Part shown: piece after piece, positions 8,805-16,906 of the stretch
Position numbering within the stretch: the stretch's first letter is position 1
How the letters are laid out: each line of letters begins with the position of its first letter
From: Sunxiuqinia rutila
GTDB lineage: Bacteria > Bacteroidota > Bacteroidia > Bacteroidales > Prolixibacteraceae
Assembly: GCF_050589705.1 (NCBI RefSeq)
Contig: NZ_JBNGOT010000015.1
Coordinates: 60,792 to 124,791 of the forward strand
Reading direction: 5' to 3'
DNA: 64,000 bases
The notes under the pieces: generated by a model
Database searches by the model: none
Told to the model about the DNA's origin: nothing
The model's input: only the letters and a program-made list of their open reading frames with translations
Translations under genes and position numbers: made by a program

Positions 8805-10205
8805 TCATTCTGGTTGACTTAACTGGTAGGTTCTATCGTACAAGTTTAGTTGATTCGCTCGCCACTCAGCTCCTTCCAGAAATACCGGATGCGGTTGAGC
8901 AACATCCCAAGTCCCCAGTTTCTTTAGCAATGCCTTTGTCAATTCGATATTTTCAAGCGCAAGATCATGTTGTTCGGATAAATCCTCTTTCAAATTATAC
9001 AAGACAGGAAAACGATCAGGCAGTCGAATCAGCTTCCAGTCTCCTTCCCGAATAACAGCACTAATGGTAAACCGCCAGTTAAAAGAATCATGCGGCTTCC
9101 CATCAATCTCTCCTTTGATGTAGGGCAAAAGATTAACGCCATCAAATTGGTCTTCCTCCGTAGTTTTGCCGCCTGCCAATTCAAAAAAAGTAGGAGCTAA
9201 ATCCAGCGAAATAACAGGATCTGCTGACACAGTCCCTGCAGGAATAGTGTTCTTCCAGTTCATAATAAACGGGGTTCGGATACCGCCTTCCAGTAAGATT
9301 CCTTTTTGCCCGTTAAATGGGGCATTGATTGAAGCATTGGAATTCGTAGGCCCTCCATTATCGCTGATAAAAACAATCAAGGTATTATCGGCTATTCCGT
9401 TTGACTCAACAGCATCCATAATTCGTCCCACGTTTACATCCAGGCGATGCACCATGGCGCAATAGGTTCGTCGCTTTTGATTTTCAATGTGCTGATATAA
9501 TTCCAAATCTGCTTTGGTAGCCTGCATGGGCGTATGAGGTGCATTAAACGAAGCAAACAGAAAAAAAGGCTCGTCCTTATGACGCCCGATAAAATCAACA
9601 CATTCGGCCCCCTTGTCGTCCGTAATGTAGGTAATTGCTGATGGTTCTTTATAATTACATTCAATCGGGCTTTTATAACCTTTTCCATCCGGTTCTGAAG
9701 TGAAGTAGTCATGACCGCCGCCGGTATAGCCCCAAAATTCGTCGAAGCCTCGTTTTAAGGGGTGGAAATGAGGCTGACCGCCGAGGTGCCATTTCCCCAC
9801 CAGACCATTGATATACCCCAGGGAATGTAAGCGATCGGCAATGGTCTTTTCGCTCAAAGGCAAGCCCAAAAACGCCTCATCAAAACCGGGCTGATTACCT
9901 CCAATATTATTGTCGTGTCCAAATGAGACCTGGTTTCTCCCGGTTAATATTCCTGCCCGCGAAGGGCTGCAAACCGGCGATGAAACATAGCCCTGCGAAA
10001 AGACAGCTCCATGGGCTGCCAACCGATCGATGTTGGGCGTTTTAATCTGCGTACTTCCGGTAAAGCCCAAATCACCGTAGCCCAAATCGTCAGCTACAAT
10101 CAGAATGAAATTGGGAGGTTGCTGCAAGGTATTTTCCTGTGCTGTTGAATGTGAAAAGCAAAGGCAAGACAGGCCTGACAGACCAATGAGCGTTTTAAAA
10201 TCCAT
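8805..10205 (-). CDS. Secreted sulfatase, formylglycine type (family S1)
   Basis: 466-residue sulfatase that would hydrolyse sulfate esters on a glycan in the periplasm or at the surface. It starts with a signal peptide (cleavage near STAQ-EN). The catalytic signature CSPSRAGILTG has its Cys at residue 79, the residue oxidised to formylglycine. Calcium-binding Asp residues are seen in VADDLGYGD (39-40) and ISDNGG, with further conserved motifs VGKWHLGG and FNAPHTP. The length is typical. It lies upstream of the locus 1 sigma gene on the same strand, 340 bp away, and probably serves the same glycan. The exact sulfated position cannot be inferred; it resembles N-acetylgalactosamine-6-sulfatase-like enzymes in general layout. 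Confidence 0.92.
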   Translation of the reverse strand: MDFKTLIGLSGLSCLCFSHSTAQENTLQQPPNFILIVADDLGYGDLGFTGSTQIKTPNIDRLAAHGAVFSQGYVSSPVCSPSRAGILTGRNQVSFGHDNNIGGNQPGFDEAFLGLPLSEKTIADRLHSLGYINGLVGKWHLGGQPHFHPLKRGFDEFWGYTGGGHDYFTSEPDGKGYKSPIECNYKEPSAITYITDDKGAECVDFIGRHKDEPFFLFASFNAPHTPMQATKADLELYQHIENQKRRTYCAMVHRLDVNVGRIMDAVESNGIADNTLIVFISDNGGPTNSNASINAPFNGQKGILLEGGIRTPFIMNWKNTIPAGTVSADPVISLDLAPTFFELAGGKTTEEDQFDGVNLLPYIKGEIDGKPHDSFNWRFTISAVIREGDWKLIRLPDRFPVLYNLKEDLSEQHDLALENIELTKALLKKLGTWDVAQPHPVFLEGAEWRANQLNLYDRTYQLSQPE

Positions 10206-10604
10206 AGTTTTAGTAGTAATTAAGTGTCTATTTAGATCCTCTAAAGCTAGCCAAAATCATTAAAATAGCTCATTCGATTTTCAGATTTCAGACTGCCAGA
10301 TGTGTGTAGCCCCTTAATCCCGTGCCGTGTCAAGACTCCATTTTCAGTTTTGAATGCTCCAAAACAGTTTGCCCATTATGAATAATATTCATAATTTGTG
10401 GATTAGTTAAAAATAACGGCACGATTAGCCTCGTTTATCGTTTCAATTTTTAATCAGCTCTGTTCACATACCAAGGCATTGGTATGTACTCCGCCTTTCA
10501 TAAGACCGGTTGATAAAGAGGCCGCCCCTCGGCCTTCGAAACTTCGGGCGGCCCACAGTTAACAACGAAATTCTTCGTTACTCTAACCGCCTAAATTAAT
10601 CATT
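10206..10604. promoter_or_regulatory. Palindrome- and hairpin-rich leader before small gene
   Basis: 399 bp between divergent genes with four inverted repeats. 10377-10393: TATGAAT and ATTCATA arms around AAT. 10466-10487: perfect 9-bp arms ACATACCAA and TTGGTATGT around GGCA. 10520-10553: GGCCGCCC and GGGCGGCC. 10564-10579: AACGAA and TTCGTT around ATTC, ending 25 bp before the small gene's ATG. The last three could fold in its mRNA leader. No match to a known riboswitch was recognised. Confidence 0.5.
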
Positions 10605-10928
10605 ATGGCAACACTTAATGAAAAAGAAAGTCGTGATTTTGTTTCGCAGGTCATTGTCATGGTCGATCAAAATGCCAGCATGCTTACCGATGCGGGGTAC
10701 GATCCGACCGCGCGCTCTGCCGAGCTGAAAACAAAACTGCAAACAGCCGACGAAGCCGAGGGAGAACAACAAAAAGCCCAGGCCATTGCGCTTGATGCCA
10801 CCAAACATGCGAATGCTACGCTTAAAGTTGCTTACGACGAGGCATCGGCTTTCATAAACCTGATTGAAGGTTTACTGGGGAAGGACAACAGTTTGGTGCA
10901 TCAATTGCGCCAGCTACGCAAAAAGTAA
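10605..10928 (+). CDS. Small Ala-rich helical protein, unknown function
   Basis: 107-residue protein without signal peptide or membrane segment, so probably cytoplasmic. It is rich in Ala, Glu, Lys and Gln. Most of it should be helical (ARSAELKTKLQTADEAEGEQ, KAQAIALDATKHANATLKVA), followed by a small C-terminal part (EGLLGKDNSLVHQLRQLRKK), suggesting a helical bundle or coiled coil. The ATG at 10605 follows a structured leader, and a hairpin terminator follows at 10946-10975, so this is a self-contained monocistronic unit. It is transcribed against the sulfatases on either side. I do not recognise a family with a known function. Coding character is supported by biased composition, a clean start and stop and the terminator. 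Confidence 0.75.
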   Translation: MATLNEKESRDFVSQVIVMVDQNASMLTDAGYDPTARSAELKTKLQTADEAEGEQQKAQAIALDATKHANATLKVAYDEASAFINLIEGLLGKDNSLVHQLRQLRKK

Positions 10929-10945
10929 TTTTGCAATCGTTAAAA

Positions 10946-10975
10946 GTTCCGCTTCCAAACTGAGGCGGAATTTTT
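10946..10975 (+). terminator. Intrinsic terminator of the small gene
   Basis: Arms TTCCGCTT and AGGCGGAA (one wobble/mismatch) around CCAAACTG, followed by a run of eight T. It begins 18 bp after the stop codon at 10928. Confidence 0.8.
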
Positions 10976-11052
10976 TTTGCCCCGTTGCTCCCAACTAAAC
11001 CCTCTGTTTTCAGCATAAGAAGAGGAAAGTCATCTTCCATCAGCGAATGATC

Positions 11053-11262
11053 CTACCCCATCCGATGGAGGCTATCTGGTATAAGATGATGACGCTACCC
11101 CGTCAGCGAGGCATTCTCTGGTAGAAGATAATGGCTATCTTATGGAAGATGATGATTCTACCCCGCCCGATGGAGGCTATCGGGCACAAGATGATGACGC
11201 TACCCCGTCAGCGAGGCATTCTCTGGTAGAAGATGATGACTATCTTATGGAAGAGAATGGCT
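11053..11262 (+). repeat. 105-bp tandem repeat, two copies plus partial, decayed coding look
   Basis: Two direct copies of a 105-bp unit (11053-11157 and 11158-11262), with a few bases of a third. The unit is hierarchical: two 42-bp blocks and one 21-bp block, each opening with GATGAT-like triplets. In the frame of the small gene upstream it would encode acidic 14-, 14- and 7-residue steps such as DDDATPSARHSLVE. The frame has stops (TAA near 11082, and several between 10928 and 11020), so it is not an intact extension. The period of 35 codons suggests coding ancestry; it may be a pseudogene remnant. Confidence 0.7.
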
Positions 11263-11275
11263 CTACCCTTAAAGC

Positions 11276-11320
11276 AAAAAGCGCCCAAAGCCTATGGGAA
11301 TCGGGCTTTGGGCGCTTTTG
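11276..11320. terminator. Strong bidirectional hairpin terminator
   Basis: Perfect 12-bp stem, GCGCCCAAAGCC (11281-11292) and GGCTTTGGGCGC (11304-11315), flanked by five A on the left and four T on the right, so it can terminate in either direction. It closes the decayed repeat region on the plus strand and may also stop minus-strand readthrough from the sulfatase at 11434-12975. Confidence 0.8.
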
Positions 11321-11357
11321 TTGTTGACATTGGGATGTTTTAATTCATCTTGCTTGT

Positions 11358-11396
11358 AAATGAATTGGAAAGCCTGCTCCCAGCGCTACAGGCAGG
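11358..11396. repeat. Direct repeat copy A flanking a sulfatase gene
   Basis: AAATGAATTGGAAAGCCTGCT at 11358 matches 13132-13152 at 20 of 21 bases, and both are followed 12-14 bp later by AGGCAGG. Within each copy GCCTGC and GCAGG(C) can form a small hairpin. The two copies flank the sulfatase gene at 11434-12975. Confidence 0.6.
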
Positions 11397-11433
11397 CGAA
11401 AAAGCTTGGAAAATGACCTTTCCTAAAACTTAA

Positions 11434-12975
11434 CTATAGCTCATCGTCCAAGATCTCTTGATACTTAGTGGTAAGTTCCTTTACTTTTTCCACCTCTTCT
11501 TCGGCAACATTAACCTTTTGACCAATATCGCTGGCCAGATTGTAAAGCTGCACGTCGGTGTCGAAACCTGTTTCATTTTTCACTCCCCATGGCACCATTT
11601 TGGGCCCTTTTTGTGGAAGAATTAACGACCAGTCGCCATTACGGTATGCCGTGGTCCTCATTCCCTGAACAACCAGGTCTTCACGTCCTTTCTCCGTCTT
11701 TCCTAACAAAGCAGGAAGGATATTTTCGCTATCTTTTGTTTCAATTTGAATCCCCAATAACGAAGCAAAAGATGCCAGGAAATCCATTTGGCAAACCATG
11801 GCATCAGAAACCCCTGGTTTTACCTGTCCTGGCCAGCGCACGATAAATGGAACACGCGTACCACCATCATACAAACTGTATTTTCCGCTGCGTAAAGGTC
11901 CAGCAGGCGTGTGATTTCCCATTAAGGTTTCGGATTCATCGTGATAACCGTCATCGGCAACCGGCCCATTATCGCTCGAAAATATGACAATCGTGTTTTC
12001 GTCAAGCCCATTTTCTTTCAGGGTCTTCATAAACTCTCCAATGCACCAATCTGCTTCAACAATGACATCTCCTCTTGGTCCGAGTCCTGACTTTCCAGCA
12101 AACCGAGGATGAGGAACACGGGGAGCATGAGGCTGATGCAAGGCATAATAGAGGAAGAAAGGTTCGTCTTTATTTAACTCAACAAATTTTTGAGCACGCA
12201 CCAGAAAAGTATCTGCCATGTTCTCATCAATCCATCGGGCACTTTCGCCGCCCTTCATAAAACCAATCCGACCAATACCATTCACAATCGAATTATCATG
12301 TCCATGACTTGATTTCATTTTGATCAACTCCGGATTTTCGGGGACCGATGGTTCCCCCTCAAAATTCTCCCTGTAATTAACTTCAATCAGATCATTTTGA
12401 TCCAAGCCAACCACATGGCCTCTTTCCAGAAAAACCGTTGGAACACGGTCATTGGTTGCAGCCATGATGAAGTCGTAGTCGAACCCCACTTGCCGTGGCC
12501 CGGGCTTAACTTCTTCATTCCAGTTAATGCTTCCCTCGCCTAATCCCAAATGCCATTTACCGACAATCCCCGTCCGGTATCCGGCCTCTTTCAGCATCGA
12601 TGGAAGGGTTACACTGCCCGGCTCAATTAACAACGGCGCATCGCCAGGGAGTACCTGAGCGCGCTTATTGCGCCACGGATATTGCCCGGTTAACATACCA
12701 TACCGACTGGGCGTGCAGGTAGCCGAAGTACAGTAGCCCTGCGTAAACCTTACCCCCTCGCCTGCCAGCTTATCAATATTGGGCGTTTTTAGTTCTGTTG
12801 CACCATAACAACTGACATCACCATAACCCAAATCATCCGCATAGATAATAACGATATTGGGCGTTTTTCGCGAACTAGTTTCGGATTGACTTCCCGGAGT
12901 GCAGGAAGGTGCAAGCATTAAACTTGCCATAGAAGCTGAAACCAGCCCCGGAATCTTTTTTCTTAGTGTATTCAT
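11434..12975 (-). CDS. Sulfatase lipoprotein, formylglycine type (family S1)
   Basis: 513-residue sulfatase with a lipoprotein-like leader (LMLAPSC, Cys 25), so probably anchored to a membrane. The signature CTPSRYGMLTGQ places the formylglycine Cys at residue 87. Metal-binding segments YADDLGYGD and FSSDNGP are present, as is GKWHLGLGEG. It closely resembles the sulfatase at 55902-57425: both carry ILPGDAP, an ATNDRVP segment, a VVGL segment and GHD..IVNGI.RIG, so the two are paralogues of one subfamily. It is bracketed by direct repeats at 11358 and 13132. Substrate position unknown. Confidence 0.92.
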   Translation of the reverse strand: MNTLRKKIPGLVSASMASLMLAPSCTPGSQSETSSRKTPNIVIIYADDLGYGDVSCYGATELKTPNIDKLAGEGVRFTQGYCTSATCTPSRYGMLTGQYPWRNKRAQVLPGDAPLLIEPGSVTLPSMLKEAGYRTGIVGKWHLGLGEGSINWNEEVKPGPRQVGFDYDFIMAATNDRVPTVFLERGHVVGLDQNDLIEVNYRENFEGEPSVPENPELIKMKSSHGHDNSIVNGIGRIGFMKGGESARWIDENMADTFLVRAQKFVELNKDEPFFLYYALHQPHAPRVPHPRFAGKSGLGPRGDVIVEADWCIGEFMKTLKENGLDENTIVIFSSDNGPVADDGYHDESETLMGNHTPAGPLRSGKYSLYDGGTRVPFIVRWPGQVKPGVSDAMVCQMDFLASFASLLGIQIETKDSENILPALLGKTEKGREDLVVQGMRTTAYRNGDWSLILPQKGPKMVPWGVKNETGFDTDVQLYNLASDIGQKVNVAEEEVEKVKELTTKYQEILDDEL

Positions 12976-13323
12976 GAGTAGCGTTTTATCAGGTTGCTGT
13001 CCCTGGAAGAGAATTGTTTAGTCAATGACTCTCTTTCCGACAGCATAATTTCAAAGGCTTAAAGCTATAAAAAAACGAATAAAATTTGAGAAGGAGGGAG
13101 ATATACATGTATCGGTAAAGGCCGAATAACAAAATGTATTGGAAAGCCTGCTTTCCACAAGAAAAAGGCAGGAAAAATTAGGGAGAAAAAAGTTACTTTA
13201 CCCTTAAGCGTAAAATCTTACGCAACAGTTCTTGCGTTCATGTTGCCTTTATGAGCCGAAAACTCTTCTCTGGATATATACACATCATCCCAAAATAGAT
13301 AAATACCCTAAAAATCAAGACTT
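12976..13323. other. Gap upstream of sulfatase, holds repeat copy B
   Basis: 348 bp. It includes direct repeat copy B at 13132-13172 (see copy A at 11358). No gene is supported; a short frame at 13232-13474 on the plus strand runs antisense into the porin-like gene and has no coding features. A sulfatase promoter is expected here but no clear TAnnTTTG box was found. Confidence 0.4.
13132..13172. repeat. Direct repeat copy B upstream of a sulfatase gene
   Basis: AAATGTATTGGAAAGCCTGCT, 20 of 21 bases identical to copy A at 11358, followed by AGGCAGG at 13166. It lies ~157 bp before the sulfatase start codon (12975). Confidence 0.6.
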
Positions 13324-14688
13324 TCAAAAAATATATTTCAATGACAACAATGTTCTAAGATTTAGGACTGATTTAGCACTGGTTGCCCCCCCCCTCTTAT
13401 CTCCATTTACTATTCCATACCCCGCCGTAGTCAATTCTCCTTCCATTGAAATAGTTACCGGGAGATTATTATAAAGTATCCGGGGGGCCAGACGATACAC
13501 CGTGTCGATATTAGAACCTCTTGAATAGAAAGGGCCTTCAACAAAATCTCTAGCCCCCATATTCTTGCTAAAACCGCCAAATATTCCGGCAATGAACTTC
13601 CCTTCGTTGGTTTGGATATCTGTCCAAACTGATGCTGTGTTTAGATTCATAAAGTTCTTTTCAGCTGTTTCCTTACTGATAACTTCTTTTACTACATACC
13701 CCCCTAGCATAAGCAAGTCATAAGTATTTTGGCCGTATACTACTTGTGTTGTAATAGTTAAGTGTTTTGTTCGTGCAAACACAAAGCCTGTATATGAAAT
13801 GCTACTCAACGATGTATTCGTTGAGAAAATTTCTTCAGCATCATTTTCAGTAGACAATTCCGGAACTATTTTTTTGAAGTCAATTCCAGTGCCTGCTTTT
13901 ACACAAGAGCAATTTGACCCGTATTGCACTTGGAAATGGATATTGGGAAGCCCAGAGTTTCTTAAGTATTTTGAACTCGGGCCATCAGGTCCTGTCCCGG
14001 AAAAATCTCTTTGAGAGAGCAAACTTCCAATAAAATTTAATTTGCCCCAGGATTGTAAAAGTCTTATTTGCGGATTACGGGACATAGGGTGAAATGGCGC
14101 TCCTGCACTAAACGCCACTGTGGCAGGGAAAAAACCAGGGATTGACATGGGGTGCCAATATTGTCCTGCCAATAAATTGGTCTTCCCCCAGTCAAATTTC
14201 ACATATGCATTAAACAGCCGAAAGCCATTTAAATCACTAAAATTTTTGTTCTCATTTCCGTAAAAATCTGCCTCGACTAAGCCACTTGTTCGAACATTTA
14301 ACAACGTAGGCCCAGCAATATTGCACCTTAGCCTACAATGGATGGAAAGCATATTCAAGCTATTTCTGGCGTTGATGTCGTTGCTGTTTTTATCGAGAAA
14401 GATATTTTCAGGATACAAAACGACCAACCCTTCCCGAGCATTTACGGTTTGACGGGTATCAGAAAAAATGTCATATTTTATAAACCCGGAAAATTTAAAT
14501 TCATTATGTAGCTTTTCTGGACTATTGCCGTAACAGGTATAGCCATTAAAAACTATTAAAAGAAAAATTCTCAGTAGGGCGTTTTTCTTTTTTATCAAAT
14601 ACCAGAGATAACTTAACCCAATTCTTAAAATGCCTTTTTTATTTCGGGCTTTATCAGGTTTTTGATAATGCTTCATTGTATTGCACAT
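13324..14688 (-). CDS. Porin-like outer-membrane beta-barrel protein
   Basis: 454-residue protein, last gene of a four-gene minus-strand operon. After a long basic N-terminus and one hydrophobic stretch (ALLRIFLLIVFNGY, residues ~37-50, likely signal peptide) the body alternates polar and aromatic residues as in a beta barrel (FSGFIKYDIFSDTRQTV, YVKFDWGKTNLLAGQYWHP, LLSLKYIF) and ends in Phe, as outer-membrane barrels do. A later Met at residue 5 is an alternative start. It resembles Bacteroidota porin-like proteins of unknown cargo. Role as a channel or receptor for the product of the neighbouring oxidoreductases is inference only. Confidence 0.7.
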   Translation of the reverse strand: MCNTMKHYQKPDKARNKKGILRIGLSYLWYLIKKKNALLRIFLLIVFNGYTCYGNSPEKLHNEFKFSGFIKYDIFSDTRQTVNAREGLVVLYPENIFLDKNSNDINARNSLNMLSIHCRLRCNIAGPTLLNVRTSGLVEADFYGNENKNFSDLNGFRLFNAYVKFDWGKTNLLAGQYWHPMSIPGFFPATVAFSAGAPFHPMSRNPQIRLLQSWGKLNFIGSLLSQRDFSGTGPDGPSSKYLRNSGLPNIHFQVQYGSNCSCVKAGTGIDFKKIVPELSTENDAEEIFSTNTSLSSISYTGFVFARTKHLTITTQVVYGQNTYDLLMLGGYVVKEVISKETAEKNFMNLNTASVWTDIQTNEGKFIAGIFGGFSKNMGARDFVEGPFYSRGSNIDTVYRLAPRILYNNLPVTISMEGELTTAGYGIVNGDKRGGATSAKSVLNLRTLLSLKYIF

Positions 14689-14725
14689 AACTATTGTTTG
14701 CTTGATTTGCTTCTGAATGAAGCGA

Positions 14726-15430
14726 CTACAAAATTCTTGGATTAGGTCTTACAACTGCGATTGATATATCATCAAAAACCTCCAGTGCCGTTGTTATTCC
14801 TTTCGGCGGTTGGATACTATTCCCCTCCTTTGTTAAAGTACTTATTCCTATAACTTTGGGGGTAACTGATTTACCCAAATCTGCCTCAATATATGCTTTG
14901 TAAAGCAGTGCTGGTTGCCCATTGCCTGACTCATCTGTTATTCTCTTTGTTTCATCATACTCGGGATAACTATCATTATAGTCCCCTGCCAGATTCATCT
15001 CTATCCAACAATTCCATTTGCTTCCGGGAGCAACTCTGACTTTTGTTATAAAATAGCCTGGAGCAGGCGTTGCCCCTGAAACTGCGTCTACATCTGATAC
15101 CTCTTCGATTGGTTGTTGTTCTGTTTTAGTTATTTCATCCCACCTGGGCAATGCTGATGGAACTTCGACTTTCCCTTCCCAGTCTTCTTCACCGGCCCTT
15201 TGGGTCACAAAAATTGTTTTTAGCTCTTTAGATTCTACATTCTCAATCCATATGGCAAATGTTGGCGATTCTCCGAATACTGACTGCCTAACCAATTGTT
15301 CATTAATATGTATTTTGAATTCTAAATCAGTCTTTCCCCAGGTGCGTGCATAAGCGTATAAAACCAAGCAGCCGATGATTAACAGTCCCGTGGTTAGTAC
15401 AATTATAACCTTGTTTTTATTTAATTTCAT
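14726..15430 (-). CDS. Exported DUF2271-like protein
   Basis: 234-residue protein with an uncleaved or cleaved N-terminal hydrophobic segment (VIIVLTTGLLIIGCLVLYAY, about 9-28), so likely periplasmic or membrane-anchored. The segment SPTFAIWIENVESKELKTIFVTQR followed by LPRWDEI, and later ATPAPGYFITKVRV, resembles the DUF2271-type beta-sandwich found in predicted periplasmic proteins; this match is by eye. It sits 19 bp after the second oxidoreductase gene and 37 bp before the porin gene, in one operon. Function unknown. Confidence 0.6.
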   Translation of the reverse strand: MKLNKNKVIIVLTTGLLIIGCLVLYAYARTWGKTDLEFKIHINEQLVRQSVFGESPTFAIWIENVESKELKTIFVTQRAGEEDWEGKVEVPSALPRWDEITKTEQQPIEEVSDVDAVSGATPAPGYFITKVRVAPGSKWNCWIEMNLAGDYNDSYPEYDETKRITDESGNGQPALLYKAYIEADLGKSVTPKVIGISTLTKEGNSIQPPKGITTALEVFDDISIAVVRPNPRIL

Positions 15431-15449
15431 TTGATTGTTAATAAGTGAA

Positions 15450-16895
15450 TTAAACCTCTGTTGGAATTTCGAAACCTTTACGGTAGTGACAGCTAATCAT
15501 TTCTTGTGCCTTACTGTCATTCAATATTGTCTCGCTTTGAGGAGAAAAGCGTAGTTGTTTAGATCCTGTCCGGTAGGATAGATTGGCAAGGTGTATCAAA
15601 ATGGAACTATTATGGCCTTCTACAATATTACTGTTGGGTTGTTTTCTGGTTCTGACGCAATCAAGAAAATTCAACAAATGCGCCTTCAAGGGATAATAAG
15701 AGGTTTGTCCAGCAACAACTTCACCTCCTTTATCAAAAACCTGCCAACCGCCCCCCATGCGTCCAACGTACATCATTCGCTTTGTTCCTATTATTTCCAC
15801 GTGGGTCCCGTTGTGGCTCCAATTAGGAAATTCATTCCCATACCGAATTTCGGGGCCAGATTTTCCAAGGTAAGAAACACAGTCTCCTGCTTGAAGTGTC
15901 ATTACATAATTGTCACAATCAAAGTAGGCCAATTGATAGTCCGGAACATCTCTATCGTCATTAAAAAAGTATCTTCCACCTGTGCAGTATACCGAAGATG
16001 GTAATCCTGGATTATCTAATACTAGCCTAGCTAGGTCCAACTGATGGATTGCTTCATTGCCCATGGCATTCCCGCTACCGTAATCCCAGTAATAGTGCCA
16101 TGATTTATTCCTTGAAACGCTATATGGTGCCTTAGGAGCCGGCCCCAGCCACAAATCCCAGTCGATAGTGTTTGGTGCAACTGTTTCATCTTTCTTTGTA
16201 AAAGGAATTGGGCCCGGCAACATGCTTTTAACATGGACGGCAACCAAATCGCCTAGTTCTCCGCTTTTGATATAATCTCTGGCTGTAAGGGCTTCAGGAG
16301 TACTCCTGTTAAATGTTCCACATTGCACTACTCTTTCGTATTTCATAGTAGCTTCAATCATTTTCTGGCCTTCAGTAATATTGTGGGATATGCATTTCTC
16401 GACATAAACATCTTTTCCAGCCTGGCAAGCCCAAATTGTGGCCAAGGCGTGCCAATGTTCTGGTGTTGCAATAAATACCGCATCAACTTCTTTGTCGTCA
16501 AATACCTTACGCATATCCCGAACCCGGATGGGTTTAAAACCTTGTTTCTTCTCCAGCTCAGAAATCGCATGCCCTCCTTTGGTGTCGTCAACATCGCAAA
16601 TGTATTTTACAAGGATATTTTCTCCTGTTTCTGATGCCTGCTTGATTAATATTGACCCCCATAAACCAGCTCCAATCAGAGCAACAACTATCGAATCGCT
16701 TGCACTTTTCGGAGTCCCGCTACTAAATGATGTCTTAATTGTTTTTCGGTATGACGGTTCTTTTCCCAATGATAGATTAGAGGTCTCTGAATTTTCTGTA
16801 AACTCGCTTTCACTTTTTGAGCCTTTGCAAGAGGATGCTAATGCTAAACCCGCAGCACACGAACTTGCTAACACAAAAAACTTTCTTCTTTTCAT
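15450..16895 (-). CDS. Exported Gfo/Idh/MocA family oxidoreductase A
   Basis: 481-residue NAD(P)-dependent sugar oxidoreductase-like protein. The N-terminus MKRRKFF plus a hydrophobic segment ending ASSC looks like a Tat/lipoprotein-type export signal. The Rossmann motif is VALIGAGLWGS (about 71-81), followed by VFIATPEHWHALATIWA. In the catalytic region the usual EKP is EKC (VEKCISHN), keeping the Lys but losing the Pro. The C-terminal domain has WDLWLGPAP, the conserved HYYWDYGSG.AMGNEAIHQLD and NFLDCVRTRKQPN. It follows a second oxidoreductase gene by 11 bp. Exported members of this family include GH109-type glycosidases and oxidoreductases of unknown substrate; which applies here is open. 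Confidence 0.85.
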   Translation of the reverse strand: MKRRKFFVLASSCAAGLALASSCKGSKSESEFTENSETSNLSLGKEPSYRKTIKTSFSSGTPKSASDSIVVALIGAGLWGSILIKQASETGENILVKYICDVDDTKGGHAISELEKKQGFKPIRVRDMRKVFDDKEVDAVFIATPEHWHALATIWACQAGKDVYVEKCISHNITEGQKMIEATMKYERVVQCGTFNRSTPEALTARDYIKSGELGDLVAVHVKSMLPGPIPFTKKDETVAPNTIDWDLWLGPAPKAPYSVSRNKSWHYYWDYGSGNAMGNEAIHQLDLARLVLDNPGLPSSVYCTGGRYFFNDDRDVPDYQLAYFDCDNYVMTLQAGDCVSYLGKSGPEIRYGNEFPNWSHNGTHVEIIGTKRMMYVGRMGGGWQVFDKGGEVVAGQTSYYPLKAHLLNFLDCVRTRKQPNSNIVEGHNSSILIHLANLSYRTGSKQLRFSPQSETILNDSKAQEMISCHYRKGFEIPTEV

Positions 16896-16906
16896 ATTGA
16901 TAATTT

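Noticed and set aside
11053..11262. CRISPR array
   Set aside because: Only two long direct copies, no short repeats with unique spacers, no cas genes.
11142..11327. 61-residue frame over the 105-bp repeat
   Set aside because: Starts inside a tandem repeat, runs through the terminator hairpin and has no ribosome-binding signal of its own; better explained as a remnant.
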